Source of the DNA: Bacteroidaceae bacterium
GTDB taxonomy: Bacteria > Bacteroidota > Bacteroidia > Bacteroidales > Bacteroidaceae
DNA length: 5,685 nucleotides
Assembly: GCA_023227685.1 (NCBI GenBank)
Contig: JALNVG010000165.1
Coordinates: forward strand, 1-5,685
Reading direction: 5' to 3'
Under the pieces are notes generated by a model. That model did no database searches and was not told where the DNA came from. It saw nothing but the letters and a program-made list of their open reading frames with translations. Within the stretch, counting starts at the first letter, position 1, and the number at the start of each line of letters is the position of its first letter. A program made the position numbers and the translations under genes. Positions 1-5,685 of this stretch are shown one piece after another.

Positions 1-473
1 AAAGTTGGCCGACTATCAACAGTACCTTCAACATAAATCAACTTTGTCCATGGACGGATATTGATAATGACACTACCAAAGTGAACATGGGCACGGGCAC
101 TTATTCTATAGATATCAACCTACCGACGATCGCTGCAGATGACTGGATTCTCGACTTAGGTGACGTAAGAGAAAGTGCCAGAGTCCGTGTAAATGAGAAA
201 AGTGCAGGATATGTATGGTCCGTTCCTTATTGCCTGAAGATAGGAAAACTGCTCAAACAAGGGATGAATCATATTGAAATTGACGTAACGAACCTGGCTG
301 CCAACAGAATTGCTGATTTAGATCGACATCACATGAACTGGCGAAAGTTTAAGGAGATTAATATAGTAGACCTCAACTATAAAAAATCATATTATGGTAA
401 CTGGCAGATCGTACCATCAGGATTAAATAGTTCCATAAAATTAATACCTGCAGACAACTACATACCGGAATAA
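1..473 (+). CDS. C-terminal end of a glycoside hydrolase (GH2/GH106-like sugar-binding jelly-roll domain), 5' truncated
   Basis: The frame is open from the first full codon at position 3 to the TAA at 471-473, giving the last 156 residues of a longer protein that begins outside the window. The GTG at 81 is inside this open frame and is not a credible start. The visible part is a beta-sandwich of the galactose-binding type: DLGDVRESARVRVN (nt 153-194) followed by a predicted strand and then TNLAANR (nt 288-308) matches the pattern 'DLGdv...a.V.vNg......w..Py...i...lk.G.N.ieI.VtNl..Nr' that ends many Bacteroidales GH106 alpha-L-rhamnosidases and related GH2-like enzymes. The final part (SYYGNWQIVPSGL, nt 402-440) fits the 'W...pSGLlGpv.l.P' close of that family. 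Such enzymes are usually exported and cut plant or host glycans. The catalytic domain is not visible, so substrate and exact GH family are open. A strong hairpin follows directly. Confidence 0.75.
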   Translation, partial: SWPTINSTFNINQLCPWTDIDNDTTKVNMGTGTYSIDINLPTIAADDWILDLGDVRESARVRVNEKSAGYVWSVPYCLKIGKLLKQGMNHIEIDVTNLAANRIADLDRHHMNWRKFKEINIVDLNYKKSYYGNWQIVPSGLNSSIKLIPADNYIPE

Positions 474-476
474 CAT

Positions 477-516
477 AAAAAAGAGAGGATTATTGAAAAA
501 TAATCCTCTCTTTTTT
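477..516. terminator. Bidirectional Rho-independent terminator between convergent genes
   Basis: A perfect inverted repeat has arms 477-494 and 499-516 (18 bp) around a GAAA loop at 495-498. The core AAGAGAGGATTATT pairs with AATAATCCTCTCTT, and the outer pairs are an A-run on the left and a T-run on the right. RNA from either strand would therefore form a stem ending in a U-tract. It begins 3 bp after the glycosidase stop codon and lies 18 bp from the HU stop codon, so it can end both convergent transcripts. Confidence 0.92.
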
Positions 517-534
517 ATTATCAGAAACGAATGA

Positions 535-807
535 TTAATTTACAGCAACAGATAATTCATTACCTGCTTTAAATTTTGCAACCTTTTTAGAAGGAATAAT
601 AATCTCCTTTTTCGTTGATGGATTTATACCTTTTCTCTCAGCTCTATCTGCTACAGAAAAAGTACCAAAACCAACCAAAGTAATTTTTTCACCTGCTTTT
701 AAAGATTTCGTAACTGAAGAAACAAAAGCCTCTAAGGCTTTTTTTGAATCGCCCTTATTAAGACCGGATTCTTTTGACATAGCATCGATAAGTTCAGCTT
801 TGTTCAT
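535..807 (-). CDS. hup: HU-family nucleoid DNA-binding protein (90 aa)
   Basis: This is a small basic histone-like protein that dimerises and bends DNA in the nucleoid. The 90-residue length is the classical HU size, and the sequence follows E. coli HU-beta closely: MNKAELIDAM at the N-terminus, the helical dimerisation half (about 1-45), the VGFGTF turn (residues 45-50), and the DNA-clasping arm with R-K-G-I-N-P (58-63). The intercalating proline is P63, as in E. coli HU, and the conserved end KVAKFKAGNEL is present. The start is the ATG at 807-805. The frame stays open upstream to an ATG at 864, but those 19 extra residues do not belong to the HU fold and the upstream start overlaps the promoter at 852-882. 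There is no Shine-Dalgarno sequence, and the leader before ATG is almost pure A/T, as is common in Bacteroidota. It is transcribed divergently from the rhomboid operon. Many Bacteroidales carry several HU paralogues, so this need not be the main one. Confidence 0.96.
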   Translation of the reverse strand: MNKAELIDAMSKESGLNKGDSKKALEAFVSSVTKSLKAGEKITLVGFGTFSVADRAERKGINPSTKKEIIIPSKKVAKFKAGNELSVAVN

Positions 808-851
808 TGTAATAGATTTTAAAATTTTAAAAATTAAGCTATATTTCTTTC

Positions 852-882
852 CAAAAATAAACATTATTATGTAAAATGCAAA
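852..882 (-). promoter_or_regulatory. Bacteroides-type promoter for the HU gene
   Basis: Read on the minus strand, TTTG lies at 882-879 and TATTTTTG at 859-852, separated by 19 nt. This matches the Bacteroidota primary sigma factor consensus TTTG / TAnnTTTG exactly. Transcription should begin a few bases downstream, near 846, giving a leader of about 40 nt before the ATG at 807. A run of eight T on this strand (900-893) just upstream of the TTTG box could act like an UP element (inference). Confidence 0.7.
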
Positions 883-908
883 AGAATAAGATAAAAAAAA
901 CTACTTAA

Positions 909-923
909 ATTATTGAAAAATAA
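909..923. repeat. 15-bp direct repeat copy, AT-rich minihairpin
   Basis: ATTATTGAAAAATAA at 909-923 is identical to 489-503, which is the loop and inner stem of the terminator on the other side of the HU gene. The copy alone folds as TTATT-GAAA-AATAA, a 5-bp A/T stem. It has no G/C stem and no T-tract, so it is not a terminator. It may be chance in A/T-rich DNA. Confidence 0.4.
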
Positions 924-940
924 CTAATTACAGGGGTTTC

Positions 941-973
941 TATGCTCTAAAACAGATTTTATTTGTATTTTTG
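941..973 (+). promoter_or_regulatory. Bacteroides-type promoter for the rhomboid operon
   Basis: TATTTTTG at 966-973 is a full match to the TAnnTTTG -7 element. The upstream box is weaker: TATG at 941-944 (three of four to TTTG) lies 21 nt before it. Transcription should start near 979, giving a leader of fewer than 20 nt before the ATG at 997, with no Shine-Dalgarno sequence. This is the only good promoter I see ahead of the four rightward genes. Confidence 0.6.
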
Positions 974-996
974 CAGTCATCAATAATTTACAACTA

Positions 997-1674
997 ATGC
1001 AAACACCTACAGTTACTAGGAATATTATTATTATAAATATACTGTTTTTCTTCGGATCAATTGTGGCACAGCGCTATGGCATTACCCTAAGCGATTATCT
1101 GGGATTACATTTTTTCATGGCCAGTGACTTCAATCCCATACAGTTAGTGACCTATTTATTCATGCACGGGGGATTTGCTCATATCTTTTTTAATATGTTT
1201 GCCGTATACATGTTTGGTCGCATATTGGAACAATATTGGGGACCAAAAAGATTTCTCATTTTCTATCTCGTTTGCGGCATCGGCGCCGGACTTACACAAG
1301 AACTTGTTCAATACATTCAATATGCAACAGAACTATCTCGTTACACACAAGTCAATATAGGTACAGCTATCGTCCCCATGTCCGAATACTTAAACATGAT
1401 GACAACCATAGGAGCGTCAGGTGCTGTGTTCGGTATATTGTTGGCTTTCGGTATGATATTTCCCAACGAAAAGTTGTTTATATTTCCTCTACCATTACCC
1501 ATAAAGGCAAAATTTTTCGTTATTGGGTACGCCGTTATCGAACTATATTCAGGACTCGCTAATGCAACCGGAGACAATATCGCTCACTTCGCACATTTGG
1601 GCGGAATGGTATTCGGTATCTTTCTTATTTTATATTGGAAAAAAAAAGGCCATCATGAAACATTCTTCAACTAA
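997..1674 (+). CDS. Rhomboid-family intramembrane serine protease (first of a tandem pair)
   Basis: Rhomboids cut transmembrane substrates inside the inner membrane using a Ser-His dyad. This 225-residue protein has the basic six-helix core (helices near 8-24, 58-77, 85-103, 135-154, 170-188 and 197-214) with almost no cytoplasmic extensions. The key residues are all present: HxxxN with H62 and N66 in helix 2 (oxyanion region), GASG at 139-142 with nucleophile S141 in helix 4, and AHLGG at 199-203 with catalytic H200 in helix 6, followed by the GxxxG packing motif (G203, G207). The loop between helices 3 and 4 (about 104-134) is rather long. The ATG at 997 follows a promoter by about 20 bp and fits the usual N-terminus. 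The last 20 bp overlap the next gene, suggesting translational coupling. The C-terminal codons include a nine-A run (1639-1647). Its substrates cannot be inferred. Confidence 0.95.
   Translation: MQTPTVTRNIIIINILFFFGSIVAQRYGITLSDYLGLHFFMASDFNPIQLVTYLFMHGGFAHIFFNMFAVYMFGRILEQYWGPKRFLIFYLVCGIGAGLTQELVQYIQYATELSRYTQVNIGTAIVPMSEYLNMMTTIGASGAVFGILLAFGMIFPNEKLFIFPLPLPIKAKFFVIGYAVIELYSGLANATGDNIAHFAHLGGMVFGIFLILYWKKKGHHETFFN
1639..1647 (+). other. Nine-A homopolymer at the junction of the two rhomboid genes
   Basis: The run encodes K215-K217 of the first rhomboid and ends 7 bp before the ATG of the second. The second gene's frame is open across it. With eight A the reading becomes W-K-K-K-A-I-M-K-H, joining the two proteins in one frame. 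With ten A the first protein ends at the TGA at 1656-1658. A runs of this length are known sites of polymerase and transcriptional slippage, but whether slippage happens here is unknown. Confidence 0.6.
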
Positions 1675-2554
1675 CTTATCTACGCAATTTAAGAGAGGAA
1701 ATATCGTTACTCAACTTATATATATCAATGTAGGAATTTTTGTTATCATCAAACTTTTTGAAATTGTCCTAAGGCTTTTCAATTTCGATGCAAGTGAGAT
1801 GTTTAACTTTCTTGCACTACCAACTTCCTTAACACAATTTGCTCATCAACCATGGTCTCTCTTTACTTATATGTTCATGCACGCCGGCATTATACATATT
1901 TTGTTCAATATGCTTTGGCTATATTGGTTTGGGACTATATTCCTTGAATTATTCTCCGCCAGACATCTACTTGGGATATACTTATTCGGAGGAATCTGCG
2001 GAGGCTTACTCTATATACTTTCTTATAATGTCTTTCCTTTTTTCAGCCCTTACGTAGAATACTCTAATATGGTAGGCGCTTCAGCTTCAATTCTTGCCAT
2101 TGTTATAGCAACAGCTTATAAGGAACCGAACTACAAAATTCCAATATTTCTTATTGGACAATTCAAACTGAAATATTTAGCGCTGGCTACCGTCGCAGTT
2201 GACTTGTTATTAACGACTTCCAATAATGCAGGTGGACATATTTCGCATTTGGGTGGTGCATTGGCAGGTTTCTGGTTCGCAGCCAGCCTAAACAGAGGTA
2301 TCGACATTACTGCCTGGCTCAATAAAATTATTGATTTCTTTGTCAACTTATTTAATAAAAAGACTTGGAAACGGAAACCGAAAATGAAGGTTCACTACGG
2401 ATACAGCGAACGCCAACAAGACTATGAATATAACAAAAAGAAGAAAGAACAATCGGACGAAATAGATCAAATACTCGATAAGCTTAAGAAATCCGGTTAT
2501 CAAAGCCTATCAACAAAAGAAAAAAAAGCATTATTTGATGCTGGCAAAAAATAG
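1655..2554 (+). CDS. Rhomboid-family intramembrane protease with GxSA motif and cytoplasmic C-terminal tail (second of the pair)
   Basis: This 299-residue protein has a six-helix rhomboid core (helices near 18-40, 78-95, 104-124, 138-155, 171-187 and 194-212) and an 87-residue hydrophilic tail. Helix 2 carries HxxxN (H81, N85). The helix 4 motif is GASA at 141-144, so nucleophile S143 is kept but the usual glycine after it is alanine. Helix 6 has SHLGG (197-201) with catalytic H198 and GxxxG (G201, G205). The tail has a lysine-rich stretch (about 235-265) and a predicted helical end (about 266-299, EIDQILDKLKKSGYQSL...) of a kind I recall at the C-terminus of Bacteroidota rhomboids. It is probably cytoplasmic by the six-helix topology. 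The ATG at 1655 is chosen because it opens a normal rhomboid N-terminus. The frame extends back to an ATG at 1523, but that stretch only shadows the previous gene. It is probably an active protease, with some doubt because of GxSA. Confidence 0.93.
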   Translation: MKHSSTNLSTQFKRGNIVTQLIYINVGIFVIIKLFEIVLRLFNFDASEMFNFLALPTSLTQFAHQPWSLFTYMFMHAGIIHILFNMLWLYWFGTIFLELFSARHLLGIYLFGGICGGLLYILSYNVFPFFSPYVEYSNMVGASASILAIVIATAYKEPNYKIPIFLIGQFKLKYLALATVAVDLLLTTSNNAGGHISHLGGALAGFWFAASLNRGIDITAWLNKIIDFFVNLFNKKTWKRKPKMKVHYGYSERQQDYEYNKKKKEQSDEIDQILDKLKKSGYQSLSTKEKKALFDAGKK

Positions 2555-2565
2555 AAACGGAAAAA

Positions 2566-3663
2566 ATGAAAGAACTTAGATGGATTTTCTTCCATTTGAT
2601 ATTGTTATGTAATATTTGCTGTGCCGGACTATTACTCATCTCAGCCTACGGCATCTATATTGACCCGAAGTCTTTACCGATATCTTCGTGTTTCGGACTT
2701 TTATTTCCTATTTTCCTACTGGCTAATATTTGTTTCTTGTTCTTTTGGATTATTTTTCACAGGAAATATCTTTGGCCCACCCTTATCACTTTATTACTCT
2801 GCTTTCCGCAAATAAGGACTTATTGTCCAATACACTTCCAAACAACAACAATACCTGAGGACAACATAAAAATACTATCTTATAATGTTATGCCACTCAC
2901 TTCACAAAAAGAGAATGAGCACAGAGCTGATTTATGGGAATATCTGCTCAACAGCAAAGCTGATATCATTTGTATGCAAGAATATTCCATTAAAGATATA
3001 CTTAATCGAAAAATAAAAAATGACACACTCAAAAATCTTACTAAGACTTATCCTTATATAAAAATTCTACGTGTAGGTAAGCAAGGAGATCATCTATCCT
3101 GCCTTTCCAAATTTCCGATACTTTCAGCTAATATGATTGACTTGGGAAGTGATTATAACGGCTCTGCCATCTATAAAATAAAAATCGACAAAGACACAAT
3201 CACATTAATCAACAATCATTTGGAATCGAACAAACTAACCAGAAAAGATAAAGGTATGTACAATGATTTACTAGGGAAACTAAAAGATCCGACAGTTCAT
3301 CTGGCAAAAACCGAATCTCACCATTTAGTTCACAAATTGGCAGAAGCCTCGGTGATACGTTCAAAACAGGTTAAAGAAATAGCTCGTATCATTGCCAAAT
3401 CCCAATATAAATCGATTATAGTTTGCGGTGATTTCAATGATTCATCCATCTCTTTCATCCATCATACCATGCTAAAGAACCTGAATGATGCCTTTACGGA
3501 ATCAGGTTGTGGACTTGGTATTTCTTATAACCAAAACAGATTTTACTTCCGAATCGATAATATTATGGCCAGCAAAGATTTTAAACCTTACAATTGCACC
3601 ATTGATCATTCCATTAAAGTTTCTGACCATTATCCCATTTGGTGTTACTTATCAAAACAATAA
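2566..3663 (+). CDS. Membrane-anchored endonuclease/exonuclease/phosphatase (EEP) family protein
   Basis: EEP enzymes are Mg-dependent phosphodiesterases or phosphatases acting on nucleic acids, phosphoinositides, sphingomyelin or other phosphate esters. Three hydrophobic helices (about 7-30, 42-64 and 68-82) precede a complete EEP domain (about 100-364). Signature residues run in order: LSYNV with N107, MQE with metal-binding E139, NHLES with H218, GDFND (288-292) with D289 and N291, RIDNI with D331, and SDHYPI with D354 and H355, the catalytic His. By the positive-inside rule (K2, R5 and H65-R66-K67 cytoplasmic) the catalytic domain should face the periplasm. The ATG lies 11 bp after the rhomboid stop codon, so co-transcription is likely. 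The domain is closest in look to the Bacteroidales membrane EEP proteins, which are of unknown substrate. A DNase role is possible, but a periplasmic site fits a lipid, sugar-phosphate or scavenging substrate equally well. Confidence 0.93.
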   Translation: MKELRWIFFHLILLCNICCAGLLLISAYGIYIDPKSLPISSCFGLLFPIFLLANICFLFFWIIFHRKYLWPTLITLLLCFPQIRTYCPIHFQTTTIPEDNIKILSYNVMPLTSQKENEHRADLWEYLLNSKADIICMQEYSIKDILNRKIKNDTLKNLTKTYPYIKILRVGKQGDHLSCLSKFPILSANMIDLGSDYNGSAIYKIKIDKDTITLINNHLESNKLTRKDKGMYNDLLGKLKDPTVHLAKTESHHLVHKLAEASVIRSKQVKEIARIIAKSQYKSIIVCGDFNDSSISFIHHTMLKNLNDAFTESGCGLGISYNQNRFYFRIDNIMASKDFKPYNCTIDHSIKVSDHYPIWCYLSKQ

Positions 3664-3684
3664 GAATTAATAAATAAATATACC

Positions 3685-5685
3685 ATGAAAACAAAGTTTA
3701 CATTAATCCTATTAACAATCACTTACATGACATGTTCTTGTAGTACAAAAAAAGTGGAAAGCAATCCTTTCTTCTCCGAATTTAAAACTGAATATGGCGT
3801 TCCACCATTCGATAAAATTAAAATGGAACAATACGAACCGGCCTTCATTAAAGGTATAGAGGAACAAAATCAAAATATCAAAGCTATTACGACTAATCCC
3901 GAAAAACCGACATTTGATAATACCATTGTTGCTCTGGACAATAGTGCACCTATTCTCGACCGTGTCAGTGAAATTTTCTTTAATATGGCAGATGCTAACA
4001 CCAATGATACATTAACAGAATTATCCATCAAGCTGGCTCCCGAATTATCAGAACATTCAGACAACATCTATCTGAACAAAGAACTCTTCAAACGAGTTAA
4101 AGCCGTTTATTTACAAAAAGATTCTCTGCATCTCATGAGCGAACAGACACGTCTGCTTGATAAAACTTACAAGGATTTCACACACTCCGGGGCTAACCTC
4201 AGCAATGATAAACAAGACAGCCTACGCACTATTAATAAAAGACTTTCAACGCTCTGCATTCAATTCAGCAATAATGTACTCAATGAAAACAATGCCTTTA
4301 AGCTATATATAAATAATAAATCCGATCTGACCGGACTACCTGATTGGTTCTGCCAAAGCGCCGCCAAAGAAGCAAAAGAAAACGGACATGACGGACAATG
4401 GCTGTTCACACTACAAAGTGCCAGTCGCATACCTTTTCTACAATATTCAGCTATTCGTCCTCTACGCGAGAAATTATATAAAGCATATATTTTAAGAGGA
4501 AATAATAATGATAAAAATGATAATAAAAAAATCATCACACAAATACTAAGTCTACGGCTACAAAAAGCCAAATTGATGGGATTTGACTGCTATGCAGACT
4601 TTTCGCTGGAAGAATCTATGGCCAAAAATGCTAAGAACGCCATGGACCTATTGAATAAATTATGGAAATACACCCTGCCAAAGGCCAAAGAAGAAGTTGC
4701 CGAATTACAGAAAATAATGGATAAAGAAGGCAAAAACGAAAAATTAGAAGCATGGGATTGGGCTTATTACGCAGAAAAATTACGCAAGGAAAAATATAAT
4801 TTAAACGAAGAAGAGACCAAGCCTTATTTCAAACTTGAAAATGTTCGCAAAGGAGCATTTAATATCGCCCATAAATTATATGGCATAAATTTGACCAAAT
4901 TAAATAATATTCCTATCTACAATCCCAATGTAGAAGTATATAAAGTCACAGATGCCGACGGATCGTTTATCGGTATATTTTATACAGATTATTTACCTAG
5001 CGCCAAAAAGAAAGGCGGTGCATGGATGAGTAATTTCCGTGAAGAACAAAAGAATATCCGTCCTCTGATTTGCAATGTAGCAAGCTTTACCAAACCTATC
5101 GGCGACACGCCATCATTACTAACCATTGATGAAGTTGAAACATTATTTCATGAATTCGGACATGCACTTCACGGGTTACTCTCAAAATGCAAATATAAAG
5201 GAACATCGGGTACAAATGTAAGTCGTGATTATGTCGAATTTCCATCTCAGTTTAATGAACATTGGGCTACAGAGCCAGCCGTGCTAAAGATGTATGCAAA
5301 AAATTACAAAACAGGAGAAGTAATACCGGACTCCTTGATTCAAAAGATTGTCAAACAAAAAACTTTCGACCAGGGGTTCATGATGACCGAGCTACTAGCA
5401 GCCGCTATTCTCGATATGGATTTTCACTGCATTACTGACATGAAAGATTTCGATATTATGACTTTTGAGAAAAATAAAATGAACGAACTGGGGTTGATTC
5501 CACAAATCGCACCGCGTTACCAAGCCACAAACTTCAACCATATCGTTTCAGGATATGGGGCCGGTTACTATAGCTATCTTTGGGCAAGCGTTCTCGATAA
5601 TGACGCTTTTGAGGCTTTCAAAGAAAAGGGCATCTTCAATAAAAAGACAGCCAATTCATTCAGGAAAAACATCCTTGAAACAGGT
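3685..5685 (+). CDS. dcp: M3-family metallopeptidase, peptidyl-dipeptidase Dcp-like exported lipoprotein, 3' truncated
   Basis: M3 peptidases are zinc enzymes acting on short peptides; Dcp-type members remove C-terminal dipeptides. The frame is open from the ATG at 3685 to the window end (667 codons), and judging by the usual length of about 690-700 residues only the last few dozen are missing. Residues 1-20 look like a lipoprotein signal (charged start, hydrophobic 5-15, then T-C-S-C-S). Either C17 or C19 could be lipidated, with C19 fitting better (Ser at -1). The mature start NPFF...YGVPPFDKI is typical of the family. GGAWMSNFREEQ is a substrate-cleft motif. The zinc site is HEFGH at 489-493 (H489, H493, catalytic E490) with third ligand E518 in VEFPSQ, 29 residues after H489 as in E. 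coli Dcp. Substrate-binding H619, Y624, Y628 and Y631 lie in HIVSGYGAGYYSYLW. It starts 21 bp after the EEP gene. An oligopeptidase rather than a strict dipeptidase activity is possible. Confidence 0.94.
   Translation, partial: MKTKFTLILLTITYMTCSCSTKKVESNPFFSEFKTEYGVPPFDKIKMEQYEPAFIKGIEEQNQNIKAITTNPEKPTFDNTIVALDNSAPILDRVSEIFFNMADANTNDTLTELSIKLAPELSEHSDNIYLNKELFKRVKAVYLQKDSLHLMSEQTRLLDKTYKDFTHSGANLSNDKQDSLRTINKRLSTLCIQFSNNVLNENNAFKLYINNKSDLTGLPDWFCQSAAKEAKENGHDGQWLFTLQSASRIPFLQYSAIRPLREKLYKAYILRGNNNDKNDNKKIITQILSLRLQKAKLMGFDCYADFSLEESMAKNAKNAMDLLNKLWKYTLPKAKEEVAELQKIMDKEGKNEKLEAWDWAYYAEKLRKEKYNLNEEETKPYFKLENVRKGAFNIAHKLYGINLTKLNNIPIYNPNVEVYKVTDADGSFIGIFYTDYLPSAKKKGGAWMSNFREEQKNIRPLICNVASFTKPIGDTPSLLTIDEVETLFHEFGHALHGLLSKCKYKGTSGTNVSRDYVEFPSQFNEHWATEPAVLKMYAKNYKTGEVIPDSLIQKIVKQKTFDQGFMMTELLAAAILDMDFHCITDMKDFDIMTFEKNKMNELGLIPQIAPRYQATNFNHIVSGYGAGYYSYLWASVLDNDAFEAFKEKGIFNKKTANSFRKNILETG

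Noticed and set aside
81..83. GTG start for the first gene
   Set aside because: The same frame is open to the left edge and the preceding residues continue the domain, so the gene is truncated by the window rather than starting here.
808..864. Upstream ATG at 864 extending HU by 19 residues
   Set aside because: The extra residues do not match HU, the internal start gives the exact 90-residue HU length, and a full promoter overlaps the upstream ATG.
1175..1577. Three short open frames (1175-1360 +, 1236-1562 +, 1341-1577 -) inside the first rhomboid
   Set aside because: They overlap a clearly coding frame, have no recognisable family and have no start signals of their own.
1523..1654. Upstream ATG at 1523 extending the second rhomboid by 44 residues
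   Set aside because: The segment lies wholly inside the coding region of the first rhomboid and has no rhomboid-like sequence; the ATG at 1655 gives a normal N-terminus.
1839..2346. Open frames 1839-2057 (+) and 2131-2346 (-) inside the second rhomboid
   Set aside because: They are shadows of the rhomboid coding frame with no independent support.
2621..3670. Open frames 2621-2815 and 3485-3670 (+) inside the EEP gene
   Set aside because: The EEP frame carries all the catalytic motifs across these positions, so the alternative frames are incidental.
4501..4530. Asn/Asp/Lys-rich low-complexity segment in the M3 peptidase as a possible repeat insertion
   Set aside because: Its position matches a variable surface loop in Dcp-type enzymes, and the frame and flanking helices continue normally.
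3870..4571. Minus-strand open frames 3870-4067 and 4260-4571
   Set aside because: They lie antisense to the M3 peptidase, whose frame is conserved throughout; the hydrophobic look of the second follows from antisense of Lys/Asn/Glu-rich codons.
5539..5583. HIVSGYGAGYYSYLW being one residue shorter than the E. coli Dcp motif as a possible deletion
   Set aside because: The His-Tyr spacing equals that of thimet oligopeptidase-type M3 enzymes as I recall them, and I believe similar Bacteroidales sequences exist, so it looks like normal family variation.

Overview
The window looks like chromosomal DNA from a member of the Bacteroidota, most likely order Bacteroidales. The DNA is A+T-rich, starts lack clear Shine-Dalgarno sequences, both visible promoters fit the Bacteroides-type TTTG / TAnnTTTG pattern, and every protein resembles Bacteroidales family members. 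The species cannot be told from the sequence alone.

Layout. Positions 1-473 (+) hold the 3' end of a large glycoside hydrolase (GH2/GH106-like sugar-binding beta-sandwich). A long perfect hairpin at 477-516 separates it from the convergent gene for an HU-family nucleoid protein (535-807, -). The 189-bp gap 808-996 is a divergent promoter region, with one good promoter for HU and one for the rightward operon. That operon holds two six-helix rhomboid intramembrane proteases overlapping by 20 bp (997-1674 and 1655-2554), a membrane-anchored endonuclease/exonuclease/phosphatase (EEP) protein (2566-3663), and an M3-family peptidyl-dipeptidase with a lipoprotein-like signal peptide (3685 to the window end, missing only its last few dozen residues). 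Spacings of -20, 11 and 21 bp, with no terminator or good internal promoter seen, suggest one transcript.

How the genes may work together (inference). All four rightward products are predicted to act in or on the inner membrane and periplasm: two proteases cutting within the membrane, an EEP hydrolase whose catalytic domain is predicted to face the periplasm, and an exported metallopeptidase releasing C-terminal dipeptides from peptides. An envelope proteolysis or peptide-clearance role is plausible but unproven. The most unusual points are a nine-A run at the junction of the two rhomboids, where loss of one A would fuse them into one double-rhomboid protein, and a GxSA rather than GxSG active-site motif in the second rhomboid. 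I saw no mobile element, CRISPR array, RNA gene or clearly new defence-type system. No stretch over 300 bases lacks a gene.
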